From NCBI GenBank assembly GCA_029718625.1, contig CM056391.1, positions 7,107,465 to 7,171,464 of the forward strand: a DNA stretch of 64,000 nucleotides, in the 5' to 3' direction. The stretch's first letter is position 1. Every line of letters begins with the position of its first letter. The DNA comes from Synaphobranchus kaupii (Eukaryota > Chordata > Actinopteri > Anguilliformes > Synaphobranchidae). The notes beneath the pieces were generated by a model. The model saw nothing but the letters and a program-made list of their open reading frames with translations. It searched no databases and was not told where the DNA came from. A program made the position numbers and the translations under genes. This document shows, one piece after another, positions 11,634-23,312 of this stretch.

Positions 11634-12960
11634 GCGCATTGGGCGGAGGAAACGTGTGTGCGGTAAGTGCACTGGCAATAATGCGCAAAGCGGTGGTCAT
11701 GCCATTCATTTAGATTAAACAATTGACTTAATACTTTACGACCTCTCTAAAACTTGCTTGCAAGAGCGTGCCCTTTATTGTTTTTTTAAATTTTTTATTC
11801 TGCATCTAATTAGAATCGGTCTGCGATATAACTATATACACAAGTGATGCATACGTCCTTAGTTAATTATTGTGTACTATTGTGAGTGTTGCGCTGTGAC
11901 AGTGGCGCTGAGCTTGGATGAATTGCAGAGTGCAGACAAAGGAAGTCTTTCCCCGGGTCCAGAAAGGACACTGTACCCGCGCGCTCTCTCTCTCTGCATG
12001 TTCCATGTTCCATGCGGTCATGTGACCTTTTTATTTTTTTTACTTCAATGCGGCAGTTCGGCAGAGCGATTGATCCAGTCAGTCTCGTGTTGCAATGTCA
12101 CCGACCTGTTCCTTTTTCTGGAGGGGTAGTTTCTGCTGAAATGTAGAGGAATGCGTGCGCGCGCGCTTGTTTGAACAAGCGGAAACCGCCCACTCAAAGC
12201 ATAGAGTGTGCATACGTTCAGCAGTTTGAGGTGTCCAATTTAAAGTTTTTTGTTCAATGGGAAATTTAAAACCAACAATTAAGTTTCCCTGGAAAAAAAA
12301 TAAAAATAAAGAATACCTTGGATAAGGAAGACATTTTCCCCTGTGCTTTTCCAATTTCAATGAAGCACCAGAGACCATTACCACAGGTTTTCTGTTTAAA
12401 GCATGGTTTGTGTGACACTGATCCACAGACCATACTAATTACCTGAGCCTCACTGCAGTAGCCTATCCATATGCCGCAGGGATCAGCTGAGCCACGGGGC
12501 AACATTATGTTAGCTGGGGAATGGTGACACATTAATCAGGGATGACATCGTGCCGCCTCACAGGAAGGAAGCCGTGTTGTGCTGCGTGCCTATTGGCTGT
12601 GTCTGCACTGGAGGGTCGTGCGGTATGCGGTTTGTGTTTCTGTTGCCGGGGGTATCTGTGTCAGAGCTGGGTGCAGTGGCTCTGACACAAAGCCGGTCCT
12701 CTCTGTTTATGGGCCGTTTAATGTTCATTTAGTCACTGTTTGGGCTGAGAGAGGGGCTGCAGTGGTCACACGACGCCTGTGAACACACTTTATACCCCCC
12801 TTCCATACAAAATCACACTAACCAGACTGCACGTGCGTTTTCTTGTACGTTTATGTGTTTGTGTGTTGGCAGGGATGGTAGCATGTGTGTGTTTCCAGTG
12901 TGTGCATGATGTATAATGCAGCTCTTCTCTGTTCACTTACAGTGGGTGTATATAATGTGA
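11634..12960. other. cox17 3' region, no gene seen
   Basis: Probable 3'-UTR intron of cox17. Unique sequence with no convincing coding potential and no recognised repeat. Confidence 0.4.
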
Positions 12961-12965
12961 GTGTA

Positions 12966-13001
<36 letters not shown>

Positions 13002-13019
13002 TGTATATAATGTGAGTGT

Positions 13020-13100
<81 letters not shown>
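12966..13100 (+). repeat. (GT)n microsatellite, two blocks
   Basis: Two GT blocks (12968-12998 and 13022-13100) separated by a copy of the flanking AGTGTATATAATGTGAGTGT, which itself occurs on both sides, so the whole unit was duplicated. The frames rich in His-Thr here are repeat artefacts. Confidence 0.95.
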
Positions 13101-13102
<2 letters not shown>

Positions 13103-13669
13103 TGTATATAGTGTGTGTATGATGTATTGACGCACATTCTCTCTGTTCTGTTTCAGTGTTGCAGGCGGCTGCTGCTCCCTCAGGATTCAGGCTCTCTGGC
13201 TTTAGGGGGAAAGTCTGCATCACTCACATAATATGTCTGTGTTACTGTTTCATTTTACCTGTTTTTTTATTGACATTGTATTTAGCCCTGGGAAATGTAC
13301 TCCCCCCGTACCCCCGTACCCCCTTATGATCCTGTGAGTGGAATTAAATAGATCCTATGCAATATGCTGTGAGTGCTGGAGTTTTTCAGGGGGGAGGGAG
13401 GGGGGGAGGGTTAGGGTTAAACTGGGCCTGCTTTAGACCAAAACCAGGAGTAAACATGGTCCAGTTTTAAATGTCTTCTTGATGATAGTTGTGGAAACCT
13501 TTCCTGAGTGTTATTCCCTCACAGGAAGGACAGTCTCTGTCTCTGCTAGTTTGACGTGTGGAAATGAGGGTTTGTACAAGAACATGAGTATTATAGGTCC
13601 TGTCAGCTCCAGCTGCCATGTGGAGGATCTCTCTCTCTCACTCTCTTTCTCTCCCACTTTTTCTCTCTG

Positions 13670-13673
<4 letters not shown>

Positions 13674-13711
<38 letters not shown>
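13674..13711. repeat. (CA)n microsatellite
   Basis: About 18 CA units preceded by a CT-rich tract (13627-13670). Confidence 0.9.
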
Positions 13712-13715
<4 letters not shown>

Positions 13716-15060
13716 CTAGCCAACATAGTGTTGCACACAGTAAGCAGTTCTTGTGTTGTGTTTGGTTATGACTCTCATGTCGAAGTGCTTTTACCACAAC
13801 GGTCACCCGGTCAAAAACATGATTGACCTCAATTCTCCGGCTCTGTCCCTGCACTGAGAACACTCAACACCCAGTTCCTTTACATGCTGGATTCCAACAG
13901 ACGTTTTGGGAGAAGTTGGTTCTGTTTGTGGCTTCAGTCGACTGAAAACCTTCTGTCTATATTCTCTGTTGTTCTGGAACATTCTCCACACGTCTGCAGG
14001 TTAAAGGCAAGCAAACCGAGCGCAATTTAAAAGTTGCAAAGCAACATGTATATATAAAATAAGTGTATAAATGCATATAAAATATGGACATGTGTATAAA
14101 TGACTCACTCCCTGACTGCTCTCCCAGTCTCTGAATAGTAGGGAGGCCCTCTCTCGCTACAGCCTCGTATCTCACCCCCCCCCCCCCCCCGTCATTAGGG
14201 AAATGGACTGGTCCTGTCAGTATGAGAGGTGTGTGTGCGTGCGTGTGTGTCTGTGTATGCGGGTAGGAGTGTCCGACACCCGCCCTGCCCTGTAATCGTA
14301 CCCATCTCAGCGTCTATAAACTCCCTCTCAGTTCTGCCCTCCACGTGTGTGTGGGGGTCAGGCCAAGGGTCAGAGTTCCTTCTCGGAGGGCGGGGCTGGG
14401 ATGTGGGTGTGGTTTCATCGTGTGTCCGCAAGCTGAAGGCGCGGAAACTTCCGGGTGTCCCCGTGAAATGCAGATAAGTGTTGCTCACATCTTTTCTCCA
14501 ACTGTTGAAGCATGTCTGCTTTCTGTCAACATACCCCTCCTTTAATTTCAGCCCCAAACATGGTCATCCCTCTCTCTCTCTCCCTCGCTCTCTCCCTCTC
14601 TATCCCTCTCTATCCCTCTCTCTCTCAACAACATATTGACAAGAGATTCCTAAACCTCTTGGGGAGAGAGAGGGAGAGGGAGAGGGAGAGGGAGAGAGAG
14701 GGAGGGAGAGAGATTGACTCTGCGCGAAGGCGGCCATTTCAGGTCCCTGTTCTCGGTGAAAAGTCTCAGAGCTCTTGAAGAAACTGAATTGTAAAGTTTT
14801 TTTTGTTTCTTCTCAGAATTGATTAGTGAATTTGACTGAACAGTTTTTCACTTTGTGTGTAAATGCATTTCAGTGTACATGCTTCTTCTGGGCGTCTGTG
14901 AAGGAGTGTTTTTGTATCATTTATAAAGCGAGGACGGCGGTTGGAGGGAGACACATTTTCCTTGCGCAAGGTTGTGTTAGCGACCGTGTGCATGAACACA
15001 GTTCTGCTTGTTTTCATATTTATACTCATTGGTCTAGTTTTCTGAGGTTGGCGGGGGGTG
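13712..15060. other. Intergenic, upstream of popdc2
   Basis: Holds a C-run (14168-14190), a (TCTC)n/(CCCT)n tract (14567-14628) and a GAGAGG tract (14663-14712). It should include the popdc2 promoter and 5' UTR. No protein-coding match seen. Confidence 0.5.
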
Positions 15061-15068
15061 GTGTCAGT

Positions 15069-15563
15069 ATGTTGGGGGGGAACTCTTCCGGGCTGGGGGG
15101 CCCGTGCCAGGACTGGTCTAACGGCACAGAGGACGGGCTGTACCATCTGGGGGGGGGGGCCCTCCTCTGTTTTGGGGTTCATGGGGTGGCAGCGGGGCCG
15201 TTTGGGGGGCTCTACCCTTTTTCGGCTGCCTGCTGCCCTCCTTCCTGTGCCACGCCCTGTGGGGCTGGCCTGTCCGTGTGCGGGGGAGGATGTAATGGCG
15301 TGGAGCATCCTGCTGGGGGCGCTATGCGCTCTGCAGCTGGCCCACCTGCTCCTGCGTCTGCGCTGGGACTGCCCCGCCGGGGGGGGGAGGCTGGGGGCCC
15401 TCTACGAGACCGTGTGTTCCGGCCCCTGGGGGCCACTCCCGCCGCGTTCCGCCAGGTGGACCGGGGCCTGTGGGGAACCGCGTCCTGTCGCTGCGCGAGG
15501 AGGAAGTCTACGCACAGGAAGTGACACGCCCATCGACCGGCTCTCCTTCCTGCTCTCTGGGAG
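15069..15563 (+). CDS. popdc2: Popeye domain-containing protein 2, first coding exon, frame broken
   Basis: POPDC2 is a three-pass membrane protein of muscle with a cytosolic cAMP-binding Popeye domain. The pieces are recognisable across three frames. An N-terminal glycosylation-type stretch (NGTEDGLYHL) comes first, then membrane segments including MAWSILLGALCALQLAHLLL. ALYETVC, AAFRQVDRGLWG and LREEEVYAQE follow, and the exon ends with DTPIDRLSFLLSGR before the donor at 15564, where the family's Popeye domain continues. At least six one-base steps interrupt the frame: extra bases in the G runs at 15174-15177 and 15183-15186, and missing bases near 15282-15286, 15415-15419, 15472-15475 and 15519-15521. 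All lie in or next to short runs, which points to assembly error, but a decayed gene is possible. Later exons are not seen between here and 21 kb and may be lost in the gap at 16661. It follows cox17 as in human. Confidence 0.8.
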
Positions 15564-15597
15564 GTGAGTGTGAGTGTGAGTGTGAGTGTGAGTGAGA

Positions 15598-15629
<32 letters not shown>

Positions 15630-15742
15630 GAGAGTGAGAGTGAGGAGTGAGAGTGAGAGTGAGTGAGTGTGAGTGTGAGTGTGAGTGTGAGGTGTGAGTG
15701 TGAGTGTGAGTGGTGAGTGTGAGTGTGAGTGTGAGAGTGAGA
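15564..15742 (+). repeat. (GTGAGT)n / (GAGAGT)n simple repeat
   Basis: Starts at the popdc2 exon 1 donor and alternates GTGAGT and GAGAGT hexamers with occasional lost bases. The donor itself is GTGAGT, so every unit is a potential cryptic donor. Confidence 0.9.
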
Positions 15743-16239
15743 CTGCTCTCGCTCTCTCTGTTCCTGGAAGTTTAAAAGTGGCAGAAGCTCCTCAGTGTGA
15801 TATTCTGTCCATAATAATGGCCTTTGACTTGGTCTGGTCAATCCTGACTGTGGCTGGCAGGACCACCAGGGAATATAGCATTACCCAGAGATTCAGCCGG
15901 TGCTGAATTAGAAGTTATTTAACCTGCCCTCACACTGAATTCTGATGACATAAAAATTAAGCTCCCTGTGTTTAGATTAATTAACATCTGCAGAAAATCA
16001 GATATCTCACTCTGAGCTTCTCTTGCCCTGAGGCTGCAGCCACACACAGCTGCTCTACAGGACAGTGAGATGGGATCAGGAAACATTCAGCATTTTGTGT
16101 TCTAATCACCTGGATTTGCTAATTAGCACAATTCTTCTGCCAGGAGGTGGAACTAATTAGTGAAATCAGCTGGACGAGTTCATGGGGGGTGAAAAAACAT
16201 GGCAGGACTTTTACTTTCTGACCTCTGGAGTGTTCACCT

Positions 16240-16420
16240 CTAGATGGGATACCTGGGAAAACCTGGCTGCTGCTGGCAGTGCTGTTTGCCAGTAGGGGGC
16301 AGTCTTCCCTCTCAAACCCCGATACCCCCAGTGCAGGTGATGGGTACTGTGCTATAAGAGATGAGACATTAAACCGCTGTCCTGAGAGTTTAAGATTGTC
16401 CTCAAAATAGTAGACCCCCC
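16240..16420 (+). repeat. Interspersed repeat fragment (fish-type)
   Basis: Words such as GGGAAAACCTGGCTGCTGCT, GGGTACTGTGCTATAAGAGA and TGAGACATTAAACCG match, from memory, a repeat widespread in teleost genomes. Followed by C runs (16427-16464). Non-coding. Confidence 0.45.
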
Positions 16421-16587
16421 TCAGTAGACCCCCCCCCCCCCCCCCGCCCCCCCCCCCGCCCCCCACAGGACCAATCCCAGAATGAGGCATGCATCTCAGG
16501 GGGCTCGGGTATCCTGGCAACCACAATGTCAGCCATTTCACACACAGTCCATGTAAAGAGCCTCAGCGTCTCTCAGGCCCTGTAGGA

Positions 16588-16660
16588 AGCAAGGCTAGTG
16601 TACGTACCCTCATGCAAGGCTAGTGTACTTACCCTCATGCAAGGGTAGTGTACTTACCCA
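16588..16660 (+). repeat. Tandem repeat truncated by the assembly gap
   Basis: Three copies of a 26-bp unit (AAGGCTAGTGTACTTACCCT with TCATGC between) run straight into the N block, so the gap probably contains more of this array. Confidence 0.85.
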
Positions 16661-17160
16661 NNNNNNNNNNNNNNNNNNNNNNNNNNNNNNNNNNNNNNNN
16701 NNNNNNNNNNNNNNNNNNNNNNNNNNNNNNNNNNNNNNNNNNNNNNNNNNNNNNNNNNNNNNNNNNNNNNNNNNNNNNNNNNNNNNNNNNNNNNNNNNNN
16801 NNNNNNNNNNNNNNNNNNNNNNNNNNNNNNNNNNNNNNNNNNNNNNNNNNNNNNNNNNNNNNNNNNNNNNNNNNNNNNNNNNNNNNNNNNNNNNNNNNNN
16901 NNNNNNNNNNNNNNNNNNNNNNNNNNNNNNNNNNNNNNNNNNNNNNNNNNNNNNNNNNNNNNNNNNNNNNNNNNNNNNNNNNNNNNNNNNNNNNNNNNNN
17001 NNNNNNNNNNNNNNNNNNNNNNNNNNNNNNNNNNNNNNNNNNNNNNNNNNNNNNNNNNNNNNNNNNNNNNNNNNNNNNNNNNNNNNNNNNNNNNNNNNNN
17101 NNNNNNNNNNNNNNNNNNNNNNNNNNNNNNNNNNNNNNNNNNNNNNNNNNNNNNNNNNNN
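16661..17160. other. Assembly gap, 500 N
   Basis: Exactly 500 N, the same size as the gap at 58845, so this is a placeholder of unknown true length. Remaining popdc2 exons may be missing here. Confidence 0.98.
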
Positions 17161-17325
17161 TGTTAGCTAAGCGTGTGTTTGTGTGTCCTTATGTGTGTGT
17201 TTGTGTGCATGTGTGTGTTAGCAAAGCGTGTGTTTGTGCTTGATCTGAAGCGCACACTGCGTATCACATGATCAGGAACCATGACTCAGTCCTACCTGCA
17301 CATACAGAGACATCTTTTCTGTGCA

Positions 17326-17497
17326 TCTGGAGTAAGGGGGAGGAGCTAAGGGCTCTGGAGTAAGGGGGAGGAGTTTGGAGCTCCGGAGTAAGGGGGAGGA
17401 GTTTGGAGCTCTGGAGTAAGGGGGAGGAGTTTGGAGCTCTGGAGTAAGGGGGAGGAGTTTGGAGCTCTGGAGTAAGGGGGAGGAGTTTGGAGCTGTT
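17326..17497 (+). repeat. 30-bp minisatellite
   Basis: About six copies of a 30-bp unit (CTCTGGAGTAAGGGGGAGGA then GTTTGGAGCT). Because 30 is a multiple of three, the reverse strand reads as an open Pro/Ser/Leu repeat, which is an artefact. Confidence 0.92.
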
Positions 17498-17844
17498 GAG
17501 TGAAGGTAAGGAGAGAGAGGGCCGGAGAGGGAGGGAAAAAGAGGGAGTATTCTTTTTAGCCTGACTATCTTTAACAAGGACCGTACAAATCCAGACTATA
17601 GTCATATTTTTGGTCTAGTTTCGTTTATTCATTATTTATAAAAACTCAAAGGTTTAAAAACCAAGGGAAAAAAATAACATTGAGGCACAGAAAACAGTTT
17701 CTCCAGTGAGTTGCATATGAAGAGAATGTAATTCATAAAGCACGTCATCCTTCCGCTTCACTTAGAGGTTTAATTTCTCCCCAAACTCGCCTGGTTCCTG
17801 CTCCAGGAAAAGAGGGGTGATAATGTGTCCCTCCCAGCTGGTGG

Positions 17845-20800
17845 TCACATGTCCAGCGGATACTCGTGGGCGTGGCTCTGCAGGGGGCCGTCGGTCGGGG
17901 GGATGGTCATGGCGCAGACGCGGACCCCGCCCATGGGCTCGGGCAGGGCCGAAGGCCTCGTCCCACGAGTCGCTCTCGGGATCGTAGCGCTGCACCACGT
18001 CCACCATGCAGCGCCTCCTCCACTGGTACCCCGCCCACCACGTAAACCTGCCCGCAGAACACGGCCACGCCCGCATCAGACTGGCCCAGGGGCATGGGGG
18101 CGGCTTGCCGTCCACTGGTCCGAGGCGGGGCTGTAGAACTCTACGCTCAGCGCGTCCACGTACTCGCTGTCCCCTAGGGGGAAGTTCCCGCCCATCACGT
18201 ACAGCCGCCCCCCCACCGCGCCCATGCAGTGCAGTCCCCGCCGAGCCGCCATTTCTGCGCACCGGCTCCACTCGTCCGCCACGGGATCGTACCGCCACAG
18301 ATCCTTCCGGAACACGTCACGCGTGATCCCCCCTGTGCGCAAAACCACACGATTAGTACCACAGAGCGTCGTCCTAACGACCACAGTCACCCGTCTGAGA
18401 GCGTCATCCTAACGACCAATCACCCGTCTGAGAGCGTCATCCTAACGACCACAGTCACCCGTCTGAGAGCGCCATCCTAACGACCAGTCACCCGTCTGAG
18501 AGCGTCATCCTAATGACCACAGTCACCCGTCTGAGAGCGTCATCCTAACGACCAGTCACCCGTCTGAGAGCGTCATCCTAACGACCAGTCACCCTTTCAA
18601 CATCTAGAAAGCTAATATAAGGTGTTTTTTTTTTTTTAGATCAGCTGTTTCAGTTGTTCTCACGCATGAGTTTTTGCCCGCATCATTTTTATGTATTTAA
18701 CATATTTATCTCTGTATTTAACATGTATTTATATATTTATCTGAGTTTAGAAAAGACGCTCACACCTCCAACATTCTTTCAGAAGACTCTCAGTGAAGTC
18801 TGCTTGTCCGGAACAGGCAGGAAGTGGCGAGACTTCTGTGAATCCCCTCCGTAAGTGCACCACCCCCACCCCCCAGGTACACCCCTTATCTGCCCTGCCC
18901 ACTCATGCACAAGACCGCTGTGAGAACACAGAGGACGGCCGCTTCACACCACACGCCCCCTGACTGCATAGTTTTTTTTTTTTTTAAAAGGTTACTGAGC
19001 GTATTAAAACCAGAGTAACCCACATTGGTTTATATGTTGGCAAAGTGAGATGCCACTCTTGAGTCATAAGACCCAGGAAGGGTGACTGACTGATGCTACT
19101 GGCGCTACGCTACTGATGCTACTGGCGCTACGCTACACTACTGATGCTACGCTACTGATGCTACGCTACTGGCGCTATGCTACTGATGCTACGCTACGCT
19201 ACTGATGCTACATGAAACGGGTTCAAACAGGTTGCAGTAAAACCTGCTAGAACCTACCTCCCAATGAAAGTGAGTGTTCCACACTTCCATTGCACGGAGC
19301 CTAAGATGGCCGCCCTGGGAGAGTGCAGGCAGAGACTCTAAGATGGCCGCCCTGGGAGAGTGCAGGCAGAGACTCTCTCTCAGACGTAGTTTGTGAACCT
19401 TGTAAACAGCATATTAAAGAGAAATGCCTGCACCTGCTCTGTGGCCTCATTGAGACGAGCGATAATCGCGCTGAGGTTTCGCTCTGTGGCTGTAACCCCC
19501 CCCCCCCCCCCCTCATACTCTAAAAAAGACATACATTTTTTTAACTATGCCTGCATGTATTGGAAGCTTTGAGTGAAAACTGTTACTTTAGAGATGAGGA
19601 TGACCTCACCAGAGATGTACATTAGACCCCCCTGAACAGACCCCGCGTGTCCGTAGAGAGGCTCAGCCATTGGGGAAACGAAAGTCCACTCGTTTTTGCT
19701 GAAGTCGTAGACCTCCACTGTGCCTGTGTGAACAAACTGCTCCATGAAACACAGTGAACTGCTCCTTTCCTTCAATAAAAGTAGAATTATTACTATTATT
19801 ACTATTATATAATGTAATATAAACACAGCTGTGATTAACCCCAGTGCCTCAGCTCCGCCCCCAGGTTAACGGAATGACGGCGTTGCCGTGGCGACGGTGT
19901 GAAGGGTTCTCACCGAGCTCGTTGTTGGAGTTCCGCCCCCCGACGGCATAGAGCCGGCCCCTCAGGGCACAGAGAGGGAAGAAGGCGCGCTTGTCGTTGA
20001 GCGGCGCCAGCTTCAGCCAGCGGTTTCCGCGCGGGTCGTAGCGGTACGCGCCGTCCGTCGCCGTGCCGCCCTTGTCGTCGTACTGGCCCTGCCCCCCAAC
20101 GACGAACAGGAAGCCCCCCAGCAGGGCGGCGCCGTGCTGATACCGCGGCTCCTCCATGGGCCTCAGCGCACGCCACGCCTCGGCCTCGTCGTCATAGAAA
20201 CGCAGCTGGCGGCTGACGGCACGGCTCCTGTGCGCGACCCCGCCCAGCAGCAGCAGCCGGGCGGAGTCGGAGCGGATGCGCGTGCGCTCGCTCTGCAGGG
20301 CGGGCTGCAGGAACGGGAGCGTCTGATAGGTGCTGGCCTCCAGCAGCAGCTGCGTGCAGGCTGGGTCAGCTCGCATCCCGCCGTCCTCCTGAGATATACG
20401 CAGCAGCTCCGCCGGGGCCATGAGCGGGAAACGCACCAGGCGCATCAGGCGCCCGCGAGTGTGCTCCCCCCGCCCCGCTGGGTCCCGGGCCAGCCAATCA
20501 CGCGCCACGCGGTAGAGCTCCGCCTCCGCGAGGCCCCGGAGCGAGTCGCTGGAGAGGGCGTGGCTCAGGCAGGCCTCGGGCAGCTCCAGGTACCGCCCAC
20601 TCTGCACCAGGGCGGAGAAGTTTGCGCAGACAAACTCTTTCACCCGCGACTGCGCATCCTCAAACTGCAGCTCGCTGGCCATCGACCCAACCTCCACACA
20701 GTTATCTACAGAGAGCTGCCAATAACACACACATGCACACACGCACACACACACATGCACACACAGGTAAAATTTTAATTAAGAGGGAACTCACAGGAAA

Positions 20801-21173
20801 CTCATAACTTTAAGGTAACCCTGTTGACCTTGCCCACCCAGCTGTGCCTGTTCCCCAGCCCCGCCCTGTCCTCCTGGCTCCGCCCCCTCACCTCAGTGCT
20901 GAGCAGCTGGTTGCAGAGCTCCAGGACAGGTAGCACCTGCAGGTGAGTGGCAGCCTCCAGCGTGTCCCGCAGAGAGTCCAGATCCAGCCTCAATCCGCCC
21001 GTGTAGATGAAATCAATAATGCTCTTCAAGCCCCGCCCACTCACCCCCTGCAGCTTAACCACACCCTTTTCTTTCATCTCACCTGTCAATCAGAGAGAGA
21101 GAGAACGTGCCAGGTGCTTTTCGGACTGATTATATTTAACAAGAACATGTTTGTAGATGTTTTGTGTGTGTGT

Positions 21174-21204
<31 letters not shown>

Positions 21205-21978
21205 GGGATGTATGCATGCTTCACATCTTGTATGTACCTGAGATAGAGGATTCTAAACCAGACTCACCTGTAAACATGGCTCTAAAGTATTCACTGGCTG
21301 AGGCTAGGATGATGCGATGCACCGGGAACGTCTTGCTGCCGTCACCCGACTCAACGATGACATCACACAGGGTCTTATCAGAACGAAGGTGTTCAACCCG
21401 CTAACCAAGAGGAGAAATACAACTCCCATCAGCCTCTGGGGCTGAATGGACCATTGAAATAGAATCACTAGATCGGCTTCATCCGATGGCAGATTATGGT
21501 GGAGTGAAAGGATGTTTTTAACCAACAGTAAAAGTGGCTGCCTCAGGTAGCTCTTACCTGCATTCCCACTCAGGTGAGTAGGTCAGTCCTTACCTGCAAG
21601 ATGCTGGTGGCATGCCCCCTGCTGATGAGCTTCCTGGTGTTGGGTTCGAGGGTGAGGTCTGGTGGATTATGAGTGAGTTCTGAAGGAGTGAGGGTTAGGT
21701 CAGAGGGTTTTGGGGTGAGTGGGGGATGTTTGTTGGTGAGTGGGGGAGGTTGAGGGGTAAGTTTGGGAGGTTGGGGGGTGAGTTTTTGGGGGCTGGGGTG
21801 CAGTGAGGAAGGTTTTGGGGGAAGCGCAGGAGGTTTTCCGGAGAGTTCCGGGGGGTCTGGCGCAGGCGGCCTTGAGGTAGTGGTTGGTGGTTTTGGGGAC
21901 TTCCACAGTGACCCCCTATTCCCAAAACGGGCCGGGAGGGACAGCTTCCTGTACAGCCTGCCCCCTTCGCCATTGCTC
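17845..21978 (-). CDS. Kelch-like BTB-BACK-Kelch protein, KLHL9/KLHL13 type
   Basis: Substrate adaptor family for Cullin-3 ubiquitin ligases. Exons in transcript order: 21978-21594, 21400-21268, 21082-20892, 20715-19914, 19723-19610, 18332-17845. The phases fit and give about 702 residues; KLHL9/13 have about 620-655. The BTB starts at [19 protein letters not shown], the BACK at [16 protein letters not shown], and the kelch blades include [47 protein letters not shown] and [19 protein letters not shown]. Closest in memory are KLHL9 and KLHL13 (shared DNCVEVG, PRYQHG, YISGGIT, GLHCM, GQSD-GVAVF). The symbol is not fixed. The last exon has three one-base insertions (runs at 18096-18100, 18029-18032 and 17946-17948). 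Allowing for them, it reads to a stop at 17845-17847 after [15 protein letters not shown]. The first exon seen is proline-rich, and one more exon upstream is needed because it begins mid-codon. Confidence 0.88.
18366..18596 (+). repeat. Minisatellite in kelch-gene intron
   Basis: About seven units of 29-35 bp with core CCCGTCTGAGAGCGTCATCC followed by TAACGACC, in two lengths (with and without an ACAG insert). Lies 34 bp upstream of the last exon in genomic coordinates, on the acceptor side of that intron. Confidence 0.9.
19085..19215 (+). repeat. Tandem repeat of GATGCTACTGGCGCTACGCT type
   Basis: Irregular array of ACTGATGCTACGCT and ACTGGCGCTACGCT units in a kelch-gene intron. Confidence 0.85.
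19302..19376 (+). repeat. Perfect 37-bp direct duplication
   Basis: Two adjacent copies of AAGATGGCCGCCCTGGGAGA plus GTGCAGGCAGAGACTCT. Each copy contains AAGATGGCCGCC, a good match to the YY1 binding site. In a kelch-gene intron. Confidence 0.85.
21165..21207 (+). repeat. (GT)n followed by a G-run
   Basis: About 12 GT units passing into a run of some 20 G. The same arrangement recurs at 61577-61620. Run length is unreliable in draft sequence. Confidence 0.85.
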
Positions 21979-22027
21979 CTGCAACACAAGGGGTCAAAGG
22001 TCAAAGGTCAGAGCAGGGCCCACTTAG

Positions 22028-23030
22028 ACATCAAGTCTATTTACAATGGGACAAAAACCCAGTGGAAACCCTGCATGCTGAATTCTACAAAAACATACTC
22101 CAGGTCCACCGAAACACACCAAACAATGCATGCAGGGAAGAATTAGGCCGTTATCCTTTGCTTATTAACATTCAAAAAAGAGCATTAAAATTTTGTATTA
22201 ATCTAAAACAAAGCAAATCTAATTCCCTCCAATATAAGGCCTTCCTATCCCATGAGCTAAGCCCCAATAGAATTCCTCTCAGTCAGCTGGCCCTGAAACT
22301 AACAAACCAAACAAAAACGAATAATACTAATTATGGCTCGTTTCAGACCAGCACTGCTTCAATTAAAATCAACCAATTAATAAAACAAACAAAAGATTCT
22401 TATTTGGAACATTGGAAGATAATGACAAGACTGTACAACAAAAATTATTATAATATACTAAATTACAGATCTCTCCACTGTCAGAGATATAAAGCAGAGA
22501 CAGACTAAGTGATCACAGCCTATCCATTGAAACAGGAAGACACAAACAAACCTGGTGCCCAAATAGGAGAGGACATGTGATCACTGTGAGACAGGTGAGG
22601 TTGAGACAGAAATACACTTCCTTCTACACTGCCATATATAGAGAGAAATTCGCAATTAATTCTTTGAAAAAAAACAATACTTCCAAATTTTGTCACACTT
22701 TCGGATGAAGAAAAGTTCCCCATTGTACTGGGTGAAAGACACACGGCCCCACTAGCTGCTTCATATGTAGCAACCTGCAGTTAGTTAATTAATAAATTCA
22801 GAGTTATTGTACATCATATGTCATACATACACCTGTACATATGACAGTATGTGTATATTGTTGTTCATGTTGTATGTGTGTATATTTCTTAACAGGTTGT
22901 TGGGTTAATTTTTATTTATTCATTTATTATTATTATTATTATTGATTATTATTGTTGTTGTTTGTAACATTTGCTTTGGCAACACAGTACATGCCATGCC
23001 AATAAAGCACCTTGAAATTGAAATTGAGAG
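22028..23030 (+). mobile_element. 5'-truncated non-LTR retrotransposon (LINE), 3' end
   Basis: The + strand reads as the C-terminal part of a LINE ORF2 (NILQVHRNTPNNACREELG, then GRYPLLINIQKRALKF), with a frame change near 22060-22110, open to 22508. About 500 bp of 3' UTR ends with AATAAAGCACCTTGAAATTG and a short GAAATTGA repeat (23013-23026), typical of a target-primed tail. Endonuclease and reverse-transcriptase cores are absent, so it is dead. Inserted just upstream of the first visible kelch exon, against that gene's direction. Confidence 0.75.
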
Positions 23031-23312
23031 AGATTTATTTTTTATTTTTATGTCAGCTTTAATTAATGCAAAAAAGTATTTACAGACAGACTAAAATACT
23101 ATATCTTCCAATCCATAACAATGTATTTAAAAGGAAGATAAAAGGACAATATACCAAGAGACTAAAAAATAAATAAATAAATATTAATACCACAATAAAA
23201 CCAATATGAAACTATAAAACCATCAAAACAAACTTTCACTAAAAACAGTAAAACGTACAAAATGGGTTTAAAAGCTCTCCATGTGGCCCCCACTGCTTGA
23301 AATTTTTATAAC

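Noticed and set aside
17264..17605. Pro/Ser-rich minus-strand protein
   Set aside because: Antisense of a 30-bp minisatellite.
20134..20778. 214-codon + strand frame
   Set aside because: Antisense of the kelch gene's large BACK/kelch exon.
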